A stretch of 64,000 nucleotides of DNA from Thermalbibacter longus. Its GTDB lineage: Bacteria; Chloroflexota; Chloroflexia; Thermomicrobiales; Thermomicrobiaceae. The notes under the pieces were generated by a model. It was not told the DNA's origin. It did not search any database and saw only the letters and a list, made by a program, of their open reading frames with translations. This document shows, one piece after another, positions 51,873 through 60,875 of the stretch; positions within the stretch are counted from its first letter, which is position 1, and each line of letters opens with the position of its first letter. Position numbers and translations under genes: made by a program. The stretch covers positions 22,275 to 86,274 of the forward strand of contig NZ_JAMSLR010000013.1 in assembly GCF_023806485.1 (NCBI RefSeq), in the 5' to 3' direction.

Positions 51873-53615
51873 ATGAATATCGCCGAGGTCTTCTTCGTCA
51901 TCGCCGCCGTCATCCTGATCTTGATGGCGCTGATGGCGCTGCTCGCCATCGTCAGCCGCAACATCGTCAAGGTGCCGCCCAACATGGTGGCGGTCTTCTC
52001 CGGGCGCAAGCGCACCGTCACCGATCCGGCGACCGGGCAGCGGCGCACGGTGGGCTATCGCATCGTCAAGGGCGGCTCGAGCGTCCGCATCCCCATCATC
52101 GAGCGGGTGGATTTCCTCTCGCTCAACGTGATGACGATCCCGCTCAAGATCGCCTCGGCGTACACCAAGGAGGGCGTGCCGGTCTCGGTCGATGCCGTCG
52201 CTAACGTCAAGATCGGCTCCGACGACGTCATGGTCATGAACGCGATCGAGCGCTTCCTCGGCATGCCGCAGGAGCAGATCCGCAACGTCATCTTCCAGAC
52301 GCTCGAAGGTCACCTGCGCTCGATCCTGGGCACGCTGACGGTGGAGCAGATCAACGCTGACCGGCAGGCGTTCGCCCAGCGCCTGGCCGCCGAGTCGGCG
52401 CAGGATCTCTCCCGGATGGGGATCGAGATCGATGTGCTGACTATCCAGCAGATCAGCGACCCTCAGGGGTACCTGGACGCGCTGGGCCAGCGGCGGACGG
52501 CCGAGGTCAAACGCGACGCCGAGATCGGCAAGGCCGAGGCCGAGCGCGATGCCCGCAAGCGCCGGGCACAGGCGATGCAGGAGGCGGCCGTCGCCGAGGC
52601 GATGGCCGAGGCTGAGATCGCGGCGGCCCAGAAGGAGACGAACGCCAAGAAGGCGCGCTTCGACGCCGAGGTCGAGGCCGAGAAGGCGCGGGCCTCGCAG
52701 GCCGGCCCGCTCGCCGAGGCCGAGGCGCGGCGGCAGGTGGTCGTCGCCGAGCAGCAGGTGGAGCTGGCCCGCACCGAGGCGGCCATCGCCGTGCAGGAGA
52801 TGGAGGCGCGCCGGCGCGAGAAGGAGCTGGAGGCGACGGTCCTCAAGCAGGCTGAGGCCGAGCGCCAGGCCACCATCATCACCGCCGAGGGGGAGAAGCA
52901 GGCGGCGATCGTCAAGGCTGAAGGGGATCGCCAGGCGACGATCACGCGAGCCGAGGCGGAGGCGCGCCAGCGCGAGCTGGTCGGCCAGGGGGAGGCGGCC
53001 CGGATCCGCCAGGTGGGCCAGGCGGAGGCCGATGCCAAGAAGGCGCTGGCCGACGCCGTCCAGGCCGAGCTGCTCGCCCAGGCCGAGGGGCAGAAGGCTG
53101 CCCTGCTTGCCGAGGCTGAGGGCAAGCGCGCCGCGCTGATCGCCGAAGCCGAGGGCAAGCGGGCGCTGGCGGCCGCGCTCAACGCCTACGGGCCGACCGC
53201 GATGCAGCTTCTGATGTACCAGGCCTTCGTCGAGCAGTTGCCGAAGGTGGTCGAAGCGGCTGCCCGGCCGCTCGCGCAGATCGAGCGGGTCGTGCTGATC
53301 GACAGCAACGGCGCGGGCGGAGACGGCCACAGCGCGCTGGGCCGCTACGCGACGGGGCTGCCGCTGATCGTCCAGCAGATGACCGAGAGCTTCGCCGCGC
53401 TGACCGGCATCGACCTGGTCAAGCTGGCGCAGGAGCGGCTGGGCCAGCCGGACGGCGGGGACGTGTCGTCCGACGGGGCGGCGCCGTCCCCCGCCGAGGC
53501 GCAAGCCCCCGAAGCTGGCGGCGATCCATCCCCGGGCGCGGCTGCGGACGACCCCGCGCCAGGAGAGGAGTCGGCCGGCGCCTCCGAAGCGCCTCCGGCC
53601 AGCCCGCGTGCGTAG
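51873..53615 (+). CDS. Flotillin-like SPFH-domain protein
   Basis: About 580 residues. One N-terminal helix (VFFVIAAVILILMALMALLAIV), an SPFH/PHB domain (PPNMVAVFSGRKRTV, GYRIVKGGSSVRIPIIERVDFLSLNVMTI, VDAVANVKIG), a long Ala/Glu-rich coiled coil with repeated EAE segments from about 215 to 440, and a flotillin C-terminus (PTAMQLLMYQAFVEQLPKVVEAAARPL). A low-complexity acidic tail of about 60 residues ends the protein. Flotillins scaffold membrane microdomains. GAGGGGAG supports ATG 51873 over 51828. Forms a unit with the NfeD-like gene. Confidence 0.92.
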   Translation: MNIAEVFFVIAAVILILMALMALLAIVSRNIVKVPPNMVAVFSGRKRTVTDPATGQRRTVGYRIVKGGSSVRIPIIERVDFLSLNVMTIPLKIASAYTKEGVPVSVDAVANVKIGSDDVMVMNAIERFLGMPQEQIRNVIFQTLEGHLRSILGTLTVEQINADRQAFAQRLAAESAQDLSRMGIEIDVLTIQQISDPQGYLDALGQRRTAEVKRDAEIGKAEAERDARKRRAQAMQEAAVAEAMAEAEIAAAQKETNAKKARFDAEVEAEKARASQAGPLAEAEARRQVVVAEQQVELARTEAAIAVQEMEARRREKELEATVLKQAEAERQATIITAEGEKQAAIVKAEGDRQATITRAEAEARQRELVGQGEAARIRQVGQAEADAKKALADAVQAELLAQAEGQKAALLAEAEGKRAALIAEAEGKRALAAALNAYGPTAMQLLMYQAFVEQLPKVVEAAARPLAQIERVVLIDSNGAGGDGHSALGRYATGLPLIVQQMTESFAALTGIDLVKLAQERLGQPDGGDVSSDGAAPSPAEAQAPEAGGDPSPGAAADDPAPGEESAGASEAPPASPRA

Positions 53616-53641
53616 GCACGGAGGCAGGGCGATGGCGCGCT

Positions 53642-54574
53642 TCAACCGGTCGAGGTTTTGCCCCGCTGGACGAGGCCGACCCCGAGCAGCGTGATCGCCC
53701 CGCCGATCGCCTGGAGGAGGCCGAGCCGCTCGCCGAGCATCGCGGCGGCCAGCAGAATGGCGATGACCGGCTGCAGGTAGAAGTAGACGAGCGACTGCGT
53801 CGACCCGAGCGCGCGCACGGCGCGCTGCCAGAGCACGTTCGCCAGCACCATCGCCACGACCGCGCTGTAGATGAGCGAGAGCCAGGCGAGCAGCGAGGGG
53901 GGATCGCGCAGCGCGGCCAGCGTGTCGCGCCAGGCGATCGGGAGGAACACGCTGGTGCTGGCCAGGAGCAGCCAGGCGGTCACCTTCACCGGCCCGTAGC
54001 GGACGACGAGGGGCCGCGGCAGCGCCGTCACTACTACCCAGCCCAGCGCGGCGAGCAGGGTCAGGAGGTCCCCCATCAGGCTGGCGCTGCCGGAGGGGTC
54101 GGCCTGGAGCACCACGAGCGCCACGCCGGCCAACCCCAGGAGCAGGCCGGCCAGCGAGCGGATTTCCGGACGCTCGCGACCCGCCACCCAGAGAATGACC
54201 GCGCCGAGCAGCGGGCTCGCGCAGAGCAGCAACGCGCTGTGGCTGGCGCTGGTGTTGTCGAGGCCGAGGACGTAGCAGAGCTGGAAGAGCGCCATGCCAC
54301 CGTAGCCAGCGAGCAGCAGCCGCGGCCAGTCGCCGCGCTCCACGGCGAGCGACTCGCCGCGCAGCCGGAGGAGGCCGAAGAGCAGCGCGACCGCGACCAC
54401 CGGCCGCAGCGCGGCGTAGGCCAAGACCGGAAACTCCGCCAGGGCATACTTGACGATCGGGAACGCCGCGCCCCAGATGACGACCGCGGCCAGCGCGGGC
54501 AGGTTGACCCAGCGCCAGAGCGCGGCCTTGCGCGCACCTTTCGCTGAGCGGGCAATCATCGCGGGGGTACGCAC
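53642..54574 (-). CDS. DMT-superfamily (EamA) transporter
   Basis: A 310-residue, ten-helix protein with two EamA repeats: AAVVIWGAAFPIVKYALAEFPVLAYAALRP near the start and GDLLTLLAALGWVVVTALPRPLVV in the middle; PVIAILLAAAMLGERLGLLQAIGGAITLLGVGLV closes the family pattern. GTG start with GAGG about 8 bases upstream. Substrate unknown. Its 3' end meets the flotillin gene, so the two are convergent. Confidence 0.88.
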   Translation of the reverse strand: MRTPAMIARSAKGARKAALWRWVNLPALAAVVIWGAAFPIVKYALAEFPVLAYAALRPVVAVALLFGLLRLRGESLAVERGDWPRLLLAGYGGMALFQLCYVLGLDNTSASHSALLLCASPLLGAVILWVAGRERPEIRSLAGLLLGLAGVALVVLQADPSGSASLMGDLLTLLAALGWVVVTALPRPLVVRYGPVKVTAWLLLASTSVFLPIAWRDTLAALRDPPSLLAWLSLIYSAVVAMVLANVLWQRAVRALGSTQSLVYFYLQPVIAILLAAAMLGERLGLLQAIGGAITLLGVGLVQRGKTSTG

Positions 54575-54682
54575 CGGACGACCTCGTGGTTCGCAGAGAG
54601 TCGGCGCGGACTGGCGCCTGGCCAGCCCGTTCCGGCATACTAACCGCTGTCAGGGCTGGTCGCAACGATGCAGAGAGTGGCC

Positions 54683-54970
54683 ATGTCGACCGGCACCGCC
54701 ACAGTTAGAGTCGAGCTCTTCGGTGTCCCGCAGCTTCTGACCGGCCGGCGGCAGGTAGAGGTGCCGGGCCGGACGCTGCGTGAGGTCGCCGGGGCGCTCG
54801 CGCGGGAGTTCCCCGCCCTCGCCGGTTCGGTCGTCGACCCGGCGACCGGCTGGATCAACGGCGGCTACCTCTTCGTCGTCGATGGGCGCTTCACCCGTGA
54901 CCCGAGCTGCCCGGTCGGGCCGGAGTCGTCAGTTCTCCTCGTCTCGGCACAAGCGGGAGGGGCGTCGTGA
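54683..54970 (+). CDS. MoaD/ThiS-like small sulfur-carrier-type protein
   Basis: About 95 residues with a ubiquitin-like fold: VRVELFGVPQLLTGRRQVEVPG, LREVAGALAREFPAL and a closing VLLVSAQAGGAS. MoaD proteins end in an exposed Gly-Gly that is thiocarboxylated for molybdopterin synthesis; here two residues (Ala-Ser) follow the GG, so it would need trimming or is not a sulfur carrier. The stop overlaps the AOR start (GTGA), a strong sign of a functional pair with that tungsto- or molybdopterin enzyme. ATG 54668 is a possible earlier start. Confidence 0.78.
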   Translation: MSTGTATVRVELFGVPQLLTGRRQVEVPGRTLREVAGALAREFPALAGSVVDPATGWINGGYLFVVDGRFTRDPSCPVGPESSVLLVSAQAGGAS

Positions 54971-56793
54971 ACGCCGTCCACGGCCGCTACCTCCATATCG
55001 ACCTCTCCTCGGGCACGGCGAGGGCGTATCCGCTCTCCGAGGACGTCTTCGCCCGGCTGATCGGCGGGACAGGGCTGGCCAGCTACCTGCTCTACCGGTT
55101 CTGCCCGCCCGGTGCCGACCCGCTGGGGCCGGAGAACCCGCTCGTCTTCGCCAGCAGCCCCTTCATCGGCACCGGCATCACCACCGCCAGCAAGATCGCG
55201 GTCGCCGCGAAGTCCCCCCAGACCGGCATGATCGGCGACTCGCTCTCCTCCAGCTACCTGGCGCTGGCGCTCAAGCGCACCAGCTACGACGCGCTGGTGA
55301 TCACCGGCCAGGCGCCCGGCTGGACGGTACTGGCCGTGGACGACGGCGAGATCCGACTGCTGCCGGGGAGCGATCTCCTGGGCCTGGATCCGGCTGCCAC
55401 CGCTGGCGCCGTCCGCGCCGAGCTCGGCAGCGGCTTCCGGGTGGCGGCGATCGGCGTCGCGGGCGAGCGCGGCGTGCGCTACGCCTCGATCAGCAACGAC
55501 GGCCGGCTGGCCGGTCGAACCGGAACCGGCGCGGTGATGGGCAGCAAGCGCCTGAAGGCGCTTGCGGTGCGGGGGACGCAGCGGCTGCCGGCCGTCGCCG
55601 ACCCGCGCGGGGTGGTGCGGGCCGCGCGCGAGCTGGCCGCTCGCAGCCTGGGCCCGGGCACGGCCAAGTACCGCGAGCTGGGCACGGCGGCCAACCTCGC
55701 CTTCTTCAGCCGGCTCGGCGTGCTGCCGACGCGCAACTTCCAGGCCGGCACGTTCGAGGCGGCCGAGGCGATCAGCGGCGAGCGCCTCTTCCTGGAGCAC
55801 CGGACTGACAAGCATGGCTGCGCTGCCTGCACCATCGGCTGCGAGCACCACTACCGCACACGGGATGCCGGCGAGGCCGTCGAGGTCAGGCTGGAGTACG
55901 AGTCGCTGTTCGCGCTCGGCTCGCTCTGCGGGGTCAGCGACCCCAACGCCGTGCTGCGAGCAGCCGCGCTCTGCGACCGCTACGGGATGGACGCCATCAG
56001 CACTGGCTCGACTATCGCCTGGGCGATGGAGTGTGTCGAGCGGGGGGTGCGCCTGCCGGGCCGGCCGGAGGAGTGGCCGCGCTTCGGCGACGCGGAGGGC
56101 CTGCTGCGGACGATCGAGGCCATCGGCGAGCGGCGAGGCCTAGGTGACTTGCTGGCTGAGGGCTCGCGCCGGGCAGCCGAGATCACCGGCCAGGGGAGCG
56201 AGGCCTGGGCCATGCACGTCAAGGGCCTGGAGCTGCCCGGCTACGATCCGCGCAAGCTCAAGGCCATGGCGCTGGGCTTCGCGGTGTCGACTCGCGGCGC
56301 TTGCCACAACCGCTCCTCGGCCTACGAGGTCGACTTCTCCGACCAGCTCGACCCGCAGGCTGAGGCGCTGGCCTGGGCCAGGGCGGCGGCTAGCTCCGAG
56401 GATCGCGCCGCGGTGCTCGACTCGCTGACTGTCTGCAAGTTCCTGCGCCACTGCTTCAGCGACTTCTTCGCCGAGGCGGCCGACCTCTTCGAGCGCGTGA
56501 CCGGTCTTCCGATGTCAGCAGATGAGCTTCGGCTCGCGGGGGAGCGGATCAACACCGTTAAGAAGCTGTTCAACATCCGCCAGGGGTGGACGCGAGGGGA
56601 CGACACGCTGCCCTCGCGCCTGCTCAGCGGCGAGGCGGGCGGCCTGACGGCGGCGGAGCTGGACAGGCTCATCCAGGCATACTACCGTGTCCGTGGCTGG
56701 GACGAGCAGGGCCAGGTGCCGCCGGAGCGGCTACGCGACCTCGGCCTGGCGGATCTCCTCGCCGATGGTAGAATGATGCGCGAGTATGCTTGA
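54967..56793 (+). CDS. Aldehyde:ferredoxin oxidoreductase, tungsten-pterin family
   Basis: A 608-residue enzyme that oxidises aldehydes to acids with ferredoxin. The N-terminal domain begins GRYLHIDLSSGTARAYPLSEDVFARLIGGTGLASYLL; pterin-binding regions include ASSPFIGTGITTASK, GRTGTGAVMGSKRLKA and DAISTGST. The 4Fe-4S cysteines are at CAACTIGC (about 284, 287, 291) and LTVCKFL (about 488), the spacing of Pyrococcus AOR (288, 291, 295, 494). Length is typical. Co-translated with the MoaD-like gene and overlapping the next small gene by 8 bases. Physiological aldehyde is unknown. Confidence 0.94.
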   Translation: MNAVHGRYLHIDLSSGTARAYPLSEDVFARLIGGTGLASYLLYRFCPPGADPLGPENPLVFASSPFIGTGITTASKIAVAAKSPQTGMIGDSLSSSYLALALKRTSYDALVITGQAPGWTVLAVDDGEIRLLPGSDLLGLDPAATAGAVRAELGSGFRVAAIGVAGERGVRYASISNDGRLAGRTGTGAVMGSKRLKALAVRGTQRLPAVADPRGVVRAARELAARSLGPGTAKYRELGTAANLAFFSRLGVLPTRNFQAGTFEAAEAISGERLFLEHRTDKHGCAACTIGCEHHYRTRDAGEAVEVRLEYESLFALGSLCGVSDPNAVLRAAALCDRYGMDAISTGSTIAWAMECVERGVRLPGRPEEWPRFGDAEGLLRTIEAIGERRGLGDLLAEGSRRAAEITGQGSEAWAMHVKGLELPGYDPRKLKAMALGFAVSTRGACHNRSSAYEVDFSDQLDPQAEALAWARAAASSEDRAAVLDSLTVCKFLRHCFSDFFAEAADLFERVTGLPMSADELRLAGERINTVKKLFNIRQGWTRGDDTLPSRLLSGEAGGLTAAELDRLIQAYYRVRGWDEQGQVPPERLRDLGLADLLADGRMMREYA

Positions 56794-57121
56794 CAGTGAC
56801 GAGCTCTTCGCACTCGAACTCGAACGGATCCGGCTTCCCTCCCCCGTGCTAGCCCGTATCGAGGAGCTAGCCGAGGAGCGGCGGCAACTCCTCCGTACTA
56901 TCCCTGACCTCATCCACCATCGCGACCAGGCGCTCCGCCGGCTGGCCGAGCTCGACCTGGAGCTCGAGCGGATGTGGGATCTGCGTCGCCGCGAGCTCCT
57001 GTTCGTCCGCCAGGCCCTCAGCCCCGACCAGCCGTCAGAGGCCACGACGCTGGAAGAGGTGGAGGAGAGCGACCAGGCGCTGGAGGGTGGGCAGGTCAGC
57101 CCGAACGGGCCGGAGTCGTAG
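56786..57121 (+). CDS. Small coiled-coil protein following AOR
   Basis: A 111-residue, highly charged protein predicted to be mostly helical (ARIEELAEERRQLLRTIPDLIHHRDQALRRLAELDLELERM), with a polar tail. It overlaps the aldehyde oxidoreductase by 8 bases, so it is translated from the same message, and it may be an assembly factor or subunit, or simply a coupled gene. I recognise no family. No cysteines are present, so it is not the ferredoxin partner. Confidence 0.55.
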   Translation: MLDSDELFALELERIRLPSPVLARIEELAEERRQLLRTIPDLIHHRDQALRRLAELDLELERMWDLRRRELLFVRQALSPDQPSEATTLEEVEESDQALEGGQVSPNGPES

Positions 57122-57156
57122 TCCCTCCGTCGTGCCCGGATCGTGACCAGGAGACT

Positions 57157-57189
57157 GCCGGCTGCTGGTTCAGCGAGCCGGCAGCCGGC
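57157..57189 (+). terminator. Hairpin downstream of the AOR operon
   Basis: GCCGGCTGC and GCAGCCGGC, 9-bp perfect stem with a 15-base loop, 36 bases after the stop codon of the last AOR-operon gene. No T-run. Confidence 0.45.
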
Positions 57190-57319
57190 CGGTGATCCCC
57201 TCGCGGCCCAAGCTGGCGCGGGAAAGCGGTGACACCAAGCGGGTGGAGCACCGTGCCCCACCCGCTGGGCTCGCTGCACCGGCTTCCCGCGGATCGCCGC
57301 GACGAGGTTTTGGCCCCGG

Positions 57320-57943
57320 TCAGTCGAGGGGCACGCCGGGCGCGCGGACGTGCGCGTTGATGCCGAGCTCGAAGGGCTCGCCGCTGCTCAGGCCGTGTCC
57401 GCTCGCGCGGAAGTGCAGGTTAGCCTTCTTGCCCTCGTCCGTCTCGACCAGTTCATAGGTTCCGCTCACGGTGAAGCTCGCGGTCGTGCCGGGCGCCAGC
57501 GTCAGCGGCAGCCCAGTCGCATCGCCGCTCGCGCTGGGCGCCTGGCCACGCGGTCTCGGCGTCGTGTGGGTCAGCGTGAGCGCATCGATCGAGACGGCCT
57601 CGGCGCTCTCGGCGCTGTTCGAGACCGTGACCGTCAACTCGTAGCTGCCCGCGTCTGGCGCATCCGCGCAGAGGAACGCGCTGTCCCAGGTCAAGACGAC
57701 GCCCGGGAGCACCTCTTCGGCGCTCTGCTCGATCGGTTCGCAACCTAGCGTCTCCGTGGACGACGTCGTGTCCGTCTGCGGGGCCTCCTGGTTGGCTCGC
57801 TCGCGGAGCTCGCCTCCGGCCCAGGGCGGAGGCCCCGGCGTGACCCAATCGGGCGGTGCCGCCGCGAGCCGTATCGGCGCCGACCCGATGACGACGACAG
57901 CGAGCACGGCGCTCGCGACCAGGAGCGTGACTATCGCTCGCAT
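57320..57943 (-). CDS. Secreted hypothetical protein
   Basis: A 207-residue protein with a signal peptide (IVTLLVASAVLAVVVIGSAPIRLAAA) and a beta-rich body: LPGVVLTWDSAFLCADAPDAGSYELTVTVSNSAESAEAVSIDALTLTH, then LTLAPGTTASFTVSGTYELVETDEGKKANLHFRASGHGLSSGEPFELGINAHV, suggesting an Ig-like/CARDB-type extracellular domain. Two cysteines could form a disulphide. GAGAGGAG precedes the ATG. It lies next to a two-component system, whose regulator may control it (see the TTAA repeat at 58079). Function unknown. Confidence 0.7.
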   Translation of the reverse strand: MRAIVTLLVASAVLAVVVIGSAPIRLAAAPPDWVTPGPPPWAGGELRERANQEAPQTDTTSSTETLGCEPIEQSAEEVLPGVVLTWDSAFLCADAPDAGSYELTVTVSNSAESAEAVSIDALTLTHTTPRPRGQAPSASGDATGLPLTLAPGTTASFTVSGTYELVETDEGKKANLHFRASGHGLSSGEPFELGINAHVRAPGVPLD

Positions 57944-58078
57944 GTTGGACTCCTCTCACTCCGGTTGACGCGGCCACGGTGTCGAGGACAGTGCCGTATT
58001 CCCTGTCCGCGAGTGCAGCGCGCTAGGTGTCGAATACTCCTCGACCGCGCGCCCACTCGTGAAGATAGCGCGGCGAGA

Positions 58079-58093
58079 TTAACCGGGGCTTAA
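58079..58093. promoter_or_regulatory. TTAA direct repeat with 11-bp period near the response-regulator gene
   Basis: TTAA occurs at 58079-58082 and 58090-58093 in an otherwise GC-rich stretch, exactly one helical turn apart, 136 bases upstream of the secreted-protein start. OmpR/PhoB-type regulators bind such tandem half-sites. Only a candidate. Confidence 0.3.
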
Positions 58094-58153
58094 TGTGGCA
58101 TGAGAAAACGTTCATCGAGCGTGCCGGGCGATGGAGCAAGGTCGATCCGCCGG

Positions 58154-58849
58154 CTATGCTGGCGAGGGCGGGTCCAAGCGGTACCCGACCCCACGGATGG
58201 TCGTGATCACCGATGGTTCGCCTGGGCGGTCGAGCTTTCGGCGCAGGTAGCGGACGTAGACGTCGACGATGTTCGACTCGGGGTCGAAGTCGTACCCCCA
58301 GACGGCGGACAAGATCTGTTCCCGGCTCAGTACCTGGCTGGGATGGCGCATGAAGTAGGTGAGCAGAGCGAACTCGCGGGCGGAGAGGTCGAGGGGTTCA
58401 TCCCCTCGCCAGGCGCGGTGAGACAGGGGGTCGACGACCAGATCACTCGCCTGGAGGAGCGCCGATGACGGCTGCGGGAGCTGTGGTTGCCCTCGACGCC
58501 GCAGGAGCGCGCGGATGCGGGCCAGTAGTTCCTCGAGGTCGAACGGCTTGGTGAGATAGTCGTCCGCCCCGCCGTCGAGTGCGGCGACTTTGCTCCTGGT
58601 GTCGTCGCGCGCCGTCAACATCAAGACTGGCAGCATGCGGTCGATCGCGCGGATATGGGAGAGCACGTGGTGCCCATCGATCCCGGGCAGGGCGATATCG
58701 AGCAGGACGAGATCGATCGAGCCGGTGGAGGCCAGTCGCACCGCCTCCTCGCCGCTGCCCGCGCTGACCACCTCGTAACCGTAGGCGCGCAGGCTGCGCT
58801 CCAGCAAGCGTACGACGGCGGCATCGTCTTCGACGATCAGGATCCGCAT
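58154..58849 (-). CDS. OmpR/PhoB-family response regulator
   Basis: A 231-residue two-domain regulator. The receiver domain has the acidic pair in VEDDAA, the phosphorylatable Asp in LVLLDIALPG (about 51), Thr in MLTARDD and Lys in LTKPFDLEEL. The C-terminal winged helix contains LSAREFALLTYFMRHPSQVLSREQIL, DVYVRYLRRKLD (recognition helix) and ITTIRGVGYRL. Divergently transcribed from the histidine kinase at 58990, with the shared promoter region between; TATACT (58919-58924) and TATAGT on the opposite strand overlap there. Target genes unknown. Confidence 0.95.
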   Translation of the reverse strand: MRILIVEDDAAVVRLLERSLRAYGYEVVSAGSGEEAVRLASTGSIDLVLLDIALPGIDGHHVLSHIRAIDRMLPVLMLTARDDTRSKVAALDGGADDYLTKPFDLEELLARIRALLRRRGQPQLPQPSSALLQASDLVVDPLSHRAWRGDEPLDLSAREFALLTYFMRHPSQVLSREQILSAVWGYDFDPESNIVDVYVRYLRRKLDRPGEPSVITTIRGVGYRLDPPSPA

Positions 58850-58989
58850 GCGGCAACCGGCGAGGTGAGCGAGACGACCCCGGAACCCTCTCCTGTCGGT
58901 CGGGTGTGCCGTACTCTCTATACTATACGCGCGTACTTCCGGAGACGGAAATGGGATCGAGCGGTGTGAGGTGAGCCGGTTGGTGGGCC

Positions 58990-60399
58990 ATGGCTGATCG
59001 CGACTGGTCGCGCATGCGCTCGTGGTGGATCGTCAGCGCCTCGCTAGGCGGGCTCCTGGTAGCGATCGCGGTCATGGGTCTCGTGTCGCTGGCGCTCAAC
59101 CAGCGCGTCAAGACCGTCGTCGACGAGGCGGTGCGCTACGACGTGGAGCTCGAGCACCTCGGGCACGAGCTCCGATTGGCCGTCCTCGACCTGCGTAACC
59201 ATCACTTCAACCTCAGGGATGGCGGCCCTTCGGCGGCTGAGCGGGTCGAGTTCGAGCAGAGTTACGCGTACCTGGTCGAGACGATCGCGGCGATCGAGCG
59301 GCTCGGGGTGCGCGACCCCACGATCCCGCAGCCGTCAGCCCTCCGCGCGGTCGCTGAGGCGTACTACGCCACGTTCTCCTCAGCGCTCGATCGCTATCAG
59401 GCTGACCCGATCCGCTTTGCCCAGGCGAGCGAGCGCGGGTTGATGCTCCTGACCGAGCTCGATCGGGACGCGCGCGTCGTCCAGCGCGTCGGCGAGGAAG
59501 AAGCCGGCCAGGCGCTGGACAGCGTCGAGCAGACGATGACGACCGCGCAACTTGTGCTCCTCGGCGTGCTCGCAGGGTTGGGCCTGATCGGCGCTGGGCT
59601 CGTCTACGCGACGGTGAAGGTCATGAACGCGTTCCGGCGGTTGTACGCGGCCCAGCAGGAGACCGCGCAGCGGCTCGCGGAGGCGCTCAAGGCGAAGAGC
59701 GACTTCATCGCCGACGCCTCGCACGAGCTGCGCACGCCGCTCACCGTGCTGCGCGGGAACGCGCAGCTTGCCCTGGCGGTCGACTCGAGCTGCGCTCACG
59801 CCGAGCTTCTCGGCGAGATCCTCCGGGAGGCGAATCGCCTGTCCCGTCTGGTCGAAGACCTCCTGCTGCTGGCCAGAGCCGACGCAGCGTCGCTCCCGCT
59901 CGTCCGGGAACGGCTCGCCGTGGGGCCGTTTCTGGCCGGGCTCGCCGACCGTGCCGCGGCGCTGGCCCGCGAGCACGGCGCATCGCTGCGCGCGGCCCTG
60001 GAGGCCGAGGGGTGGCTCGAGGTCGACCCGGTCCGCATCGAGCAAGCCGTGCTTGCCTTGGTGGACAACGCCGCCAAGTACGGCCCGCGCGGCGGCGTGG
60101 TCGTGCTCTCCTCGGAGATCCGCGGCGACGAGCTGGTCATCGAGGTGGTCGACCGCGGCCCCGGGATTCCGCCGGAGCACCTCCCGCTGGTCTTCGAACG
60201 GTTCTACCGGGTCGACAAGGCGCGCAGCCGCGCGCGGGGAGGCGCGGGCCTGGGGCTGCCCATCGCCAAGACGATCATCGCGGCGCACGGGGGACGGATC
60301 GAGGCGATGAGCCACCCTGGCCAGGGGACGACGATGAGCGTCTTCCTCCCCCTGGCGGCTCCGGCTTCCGTCCCGCAGCCGAGCTCGGCGAGGGGCTAG
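58990..60399 (+). CDS. Sensor histidine kinase
   Basis: A 469-residue membrane kinase. Two helices (SASLGGLLVAIAVMGLVSLAL and LVLLGVLAGLGLIGAGLVYATV) bracket an extracytoplasmic sensor of about 145 residues predicted all-helical (four-helix-bundle type). The DHp domain has the phospho-acceptor His in ADASHELRTPLTVLRGNA (about 243). The ATPase domain shows the N box VDNAAKYGPRG, G1 DRGPGIPPEHL, FERFYRVD and G2 GAGLGLPIAKTI. Pairs with the divergent regulator at 58154. Signal unknown. Confidence 0.94.
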   Translation: MADRDWSRMRSWWIVSASLGGLLVAIAVMGLVSLALNQRVKTVVDEAVRYDVELEHLGHELRLAVLDLRNHHFNLRDGGPSAAERVEFEQSYAYLVETIAAIERLGVRDPTIPQPSALRAVAEAYYATFSSALDRYQADPIRFAQASERGLMLLTELDRDARVVQRVGEEEAGQALDSVEQTMTTAQLVLLGVLAGLGLIGAGLVYATVKVMNAFRRLYAAQQETAQRLAEALKAKSDFIADASHELRTPLTVLRGNAQLALAVDSSCAHAELLGEILREANRLSRLVEDLLLLARADAASLPLVRERLAVGPFLAGLADRAAALAREHGASLRAALEAEGWLEVDPVRIEQAVLALVDNAAKYGPRGGVVVLSSEIRGDELVIEVVDRGPGIPPEHLPLVFERFYRVDKARSRARGGAGLGLPIAKTIIAAHGGRIEAMSHPGQGTTMSVFLPLAAPASVPQPSSARG

Positions 60400-60416
60400 C
60401 CTCGCCTGGTCGCTCC

Positions 60417-60875
60417 CTACTCGACCTCGACGATCGCTTCGATCTCCACGGTGATCCCGTTGGGCAGCGAGCCCATGCCCACTGCCGACCGGGCATGCCG
60501 CCCGCGCTCCCCGAAGACCTCGACGAACAGATCCGAGCAGCCGTTGATCACCTTGGGCTGCTCGCCGAACTCCGGCACGGCGTTGACCATGCCGAGCACC
60601 TTGACCACCCGCTTCACCCGGTCGAGGTCGCCCAGCACGTCCTTCATCACCGCGATCAGCGTGAGGCCGACCGAGCGGGCATGCTGGTACGCCTCCTCCG
60701 TGGTGTAGTCCCGTCCGACTTTCCCGGTCGGAACCGAGCCGTCGGGGTTGAAGGGGCCCTTGCCCGCCAGAAAGAGCAGGTTGCCGGTCTGCACCGCGTG
60801 GACATAGTTCCCGGCGGGCTGCGGCACTGGTGGCAGCTCGATCCCCAGCTCGGCGAGTCGCTGCTCGGTCTTCAT
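60417..60875 (-). CDS. RidA/YjgF family enamine/imine deaminase-like protein
   Basis: About 152 residues, a little longer than classic RidA (about 128), in the YjgF/YER057c/UK114 family with an extended N-terminus (EQRLAELGIELPPVPQPAGNYVHAVQTGNLLFLAGKGP). The family end motif is GRHARSAVGMGSLPNGITVEIEAI, with the Arg used for substrate carboxylate binding. RidA proteins clear reactive enamines from PLP enzymes; longer members may serve catabolic pathways. GAGGGAGGG abuts ATG 60884 but is 9 bases from ATG 60875, so the latter is preferred. Confidence 0.88.
   Translation of the reverse strand: MKTEQRLAELGIELPPVPQPAGNYVHAVQTGNLLFLAGKGPFNPDGSVPTGKVGRDYTTEEAYQHARSVGLTLIAVMKDVLGDLDRVKRVVKVLGMVNAVPEFGEQPKVINGCSDLFVEVFGERGRHARSAVGMGSLPNGITVEIEAIVEVE

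Noticed and set aside
51126..54665. A 1179-codon open frame on the minus strand antisense to the flotillin gene
   Set aside because: It mirrors the coiled-coil codon bias of the flotillin, has no ribosome site or motifs, and conflicts with the NfeD, flotillin and EamA genes that have clear homology features.
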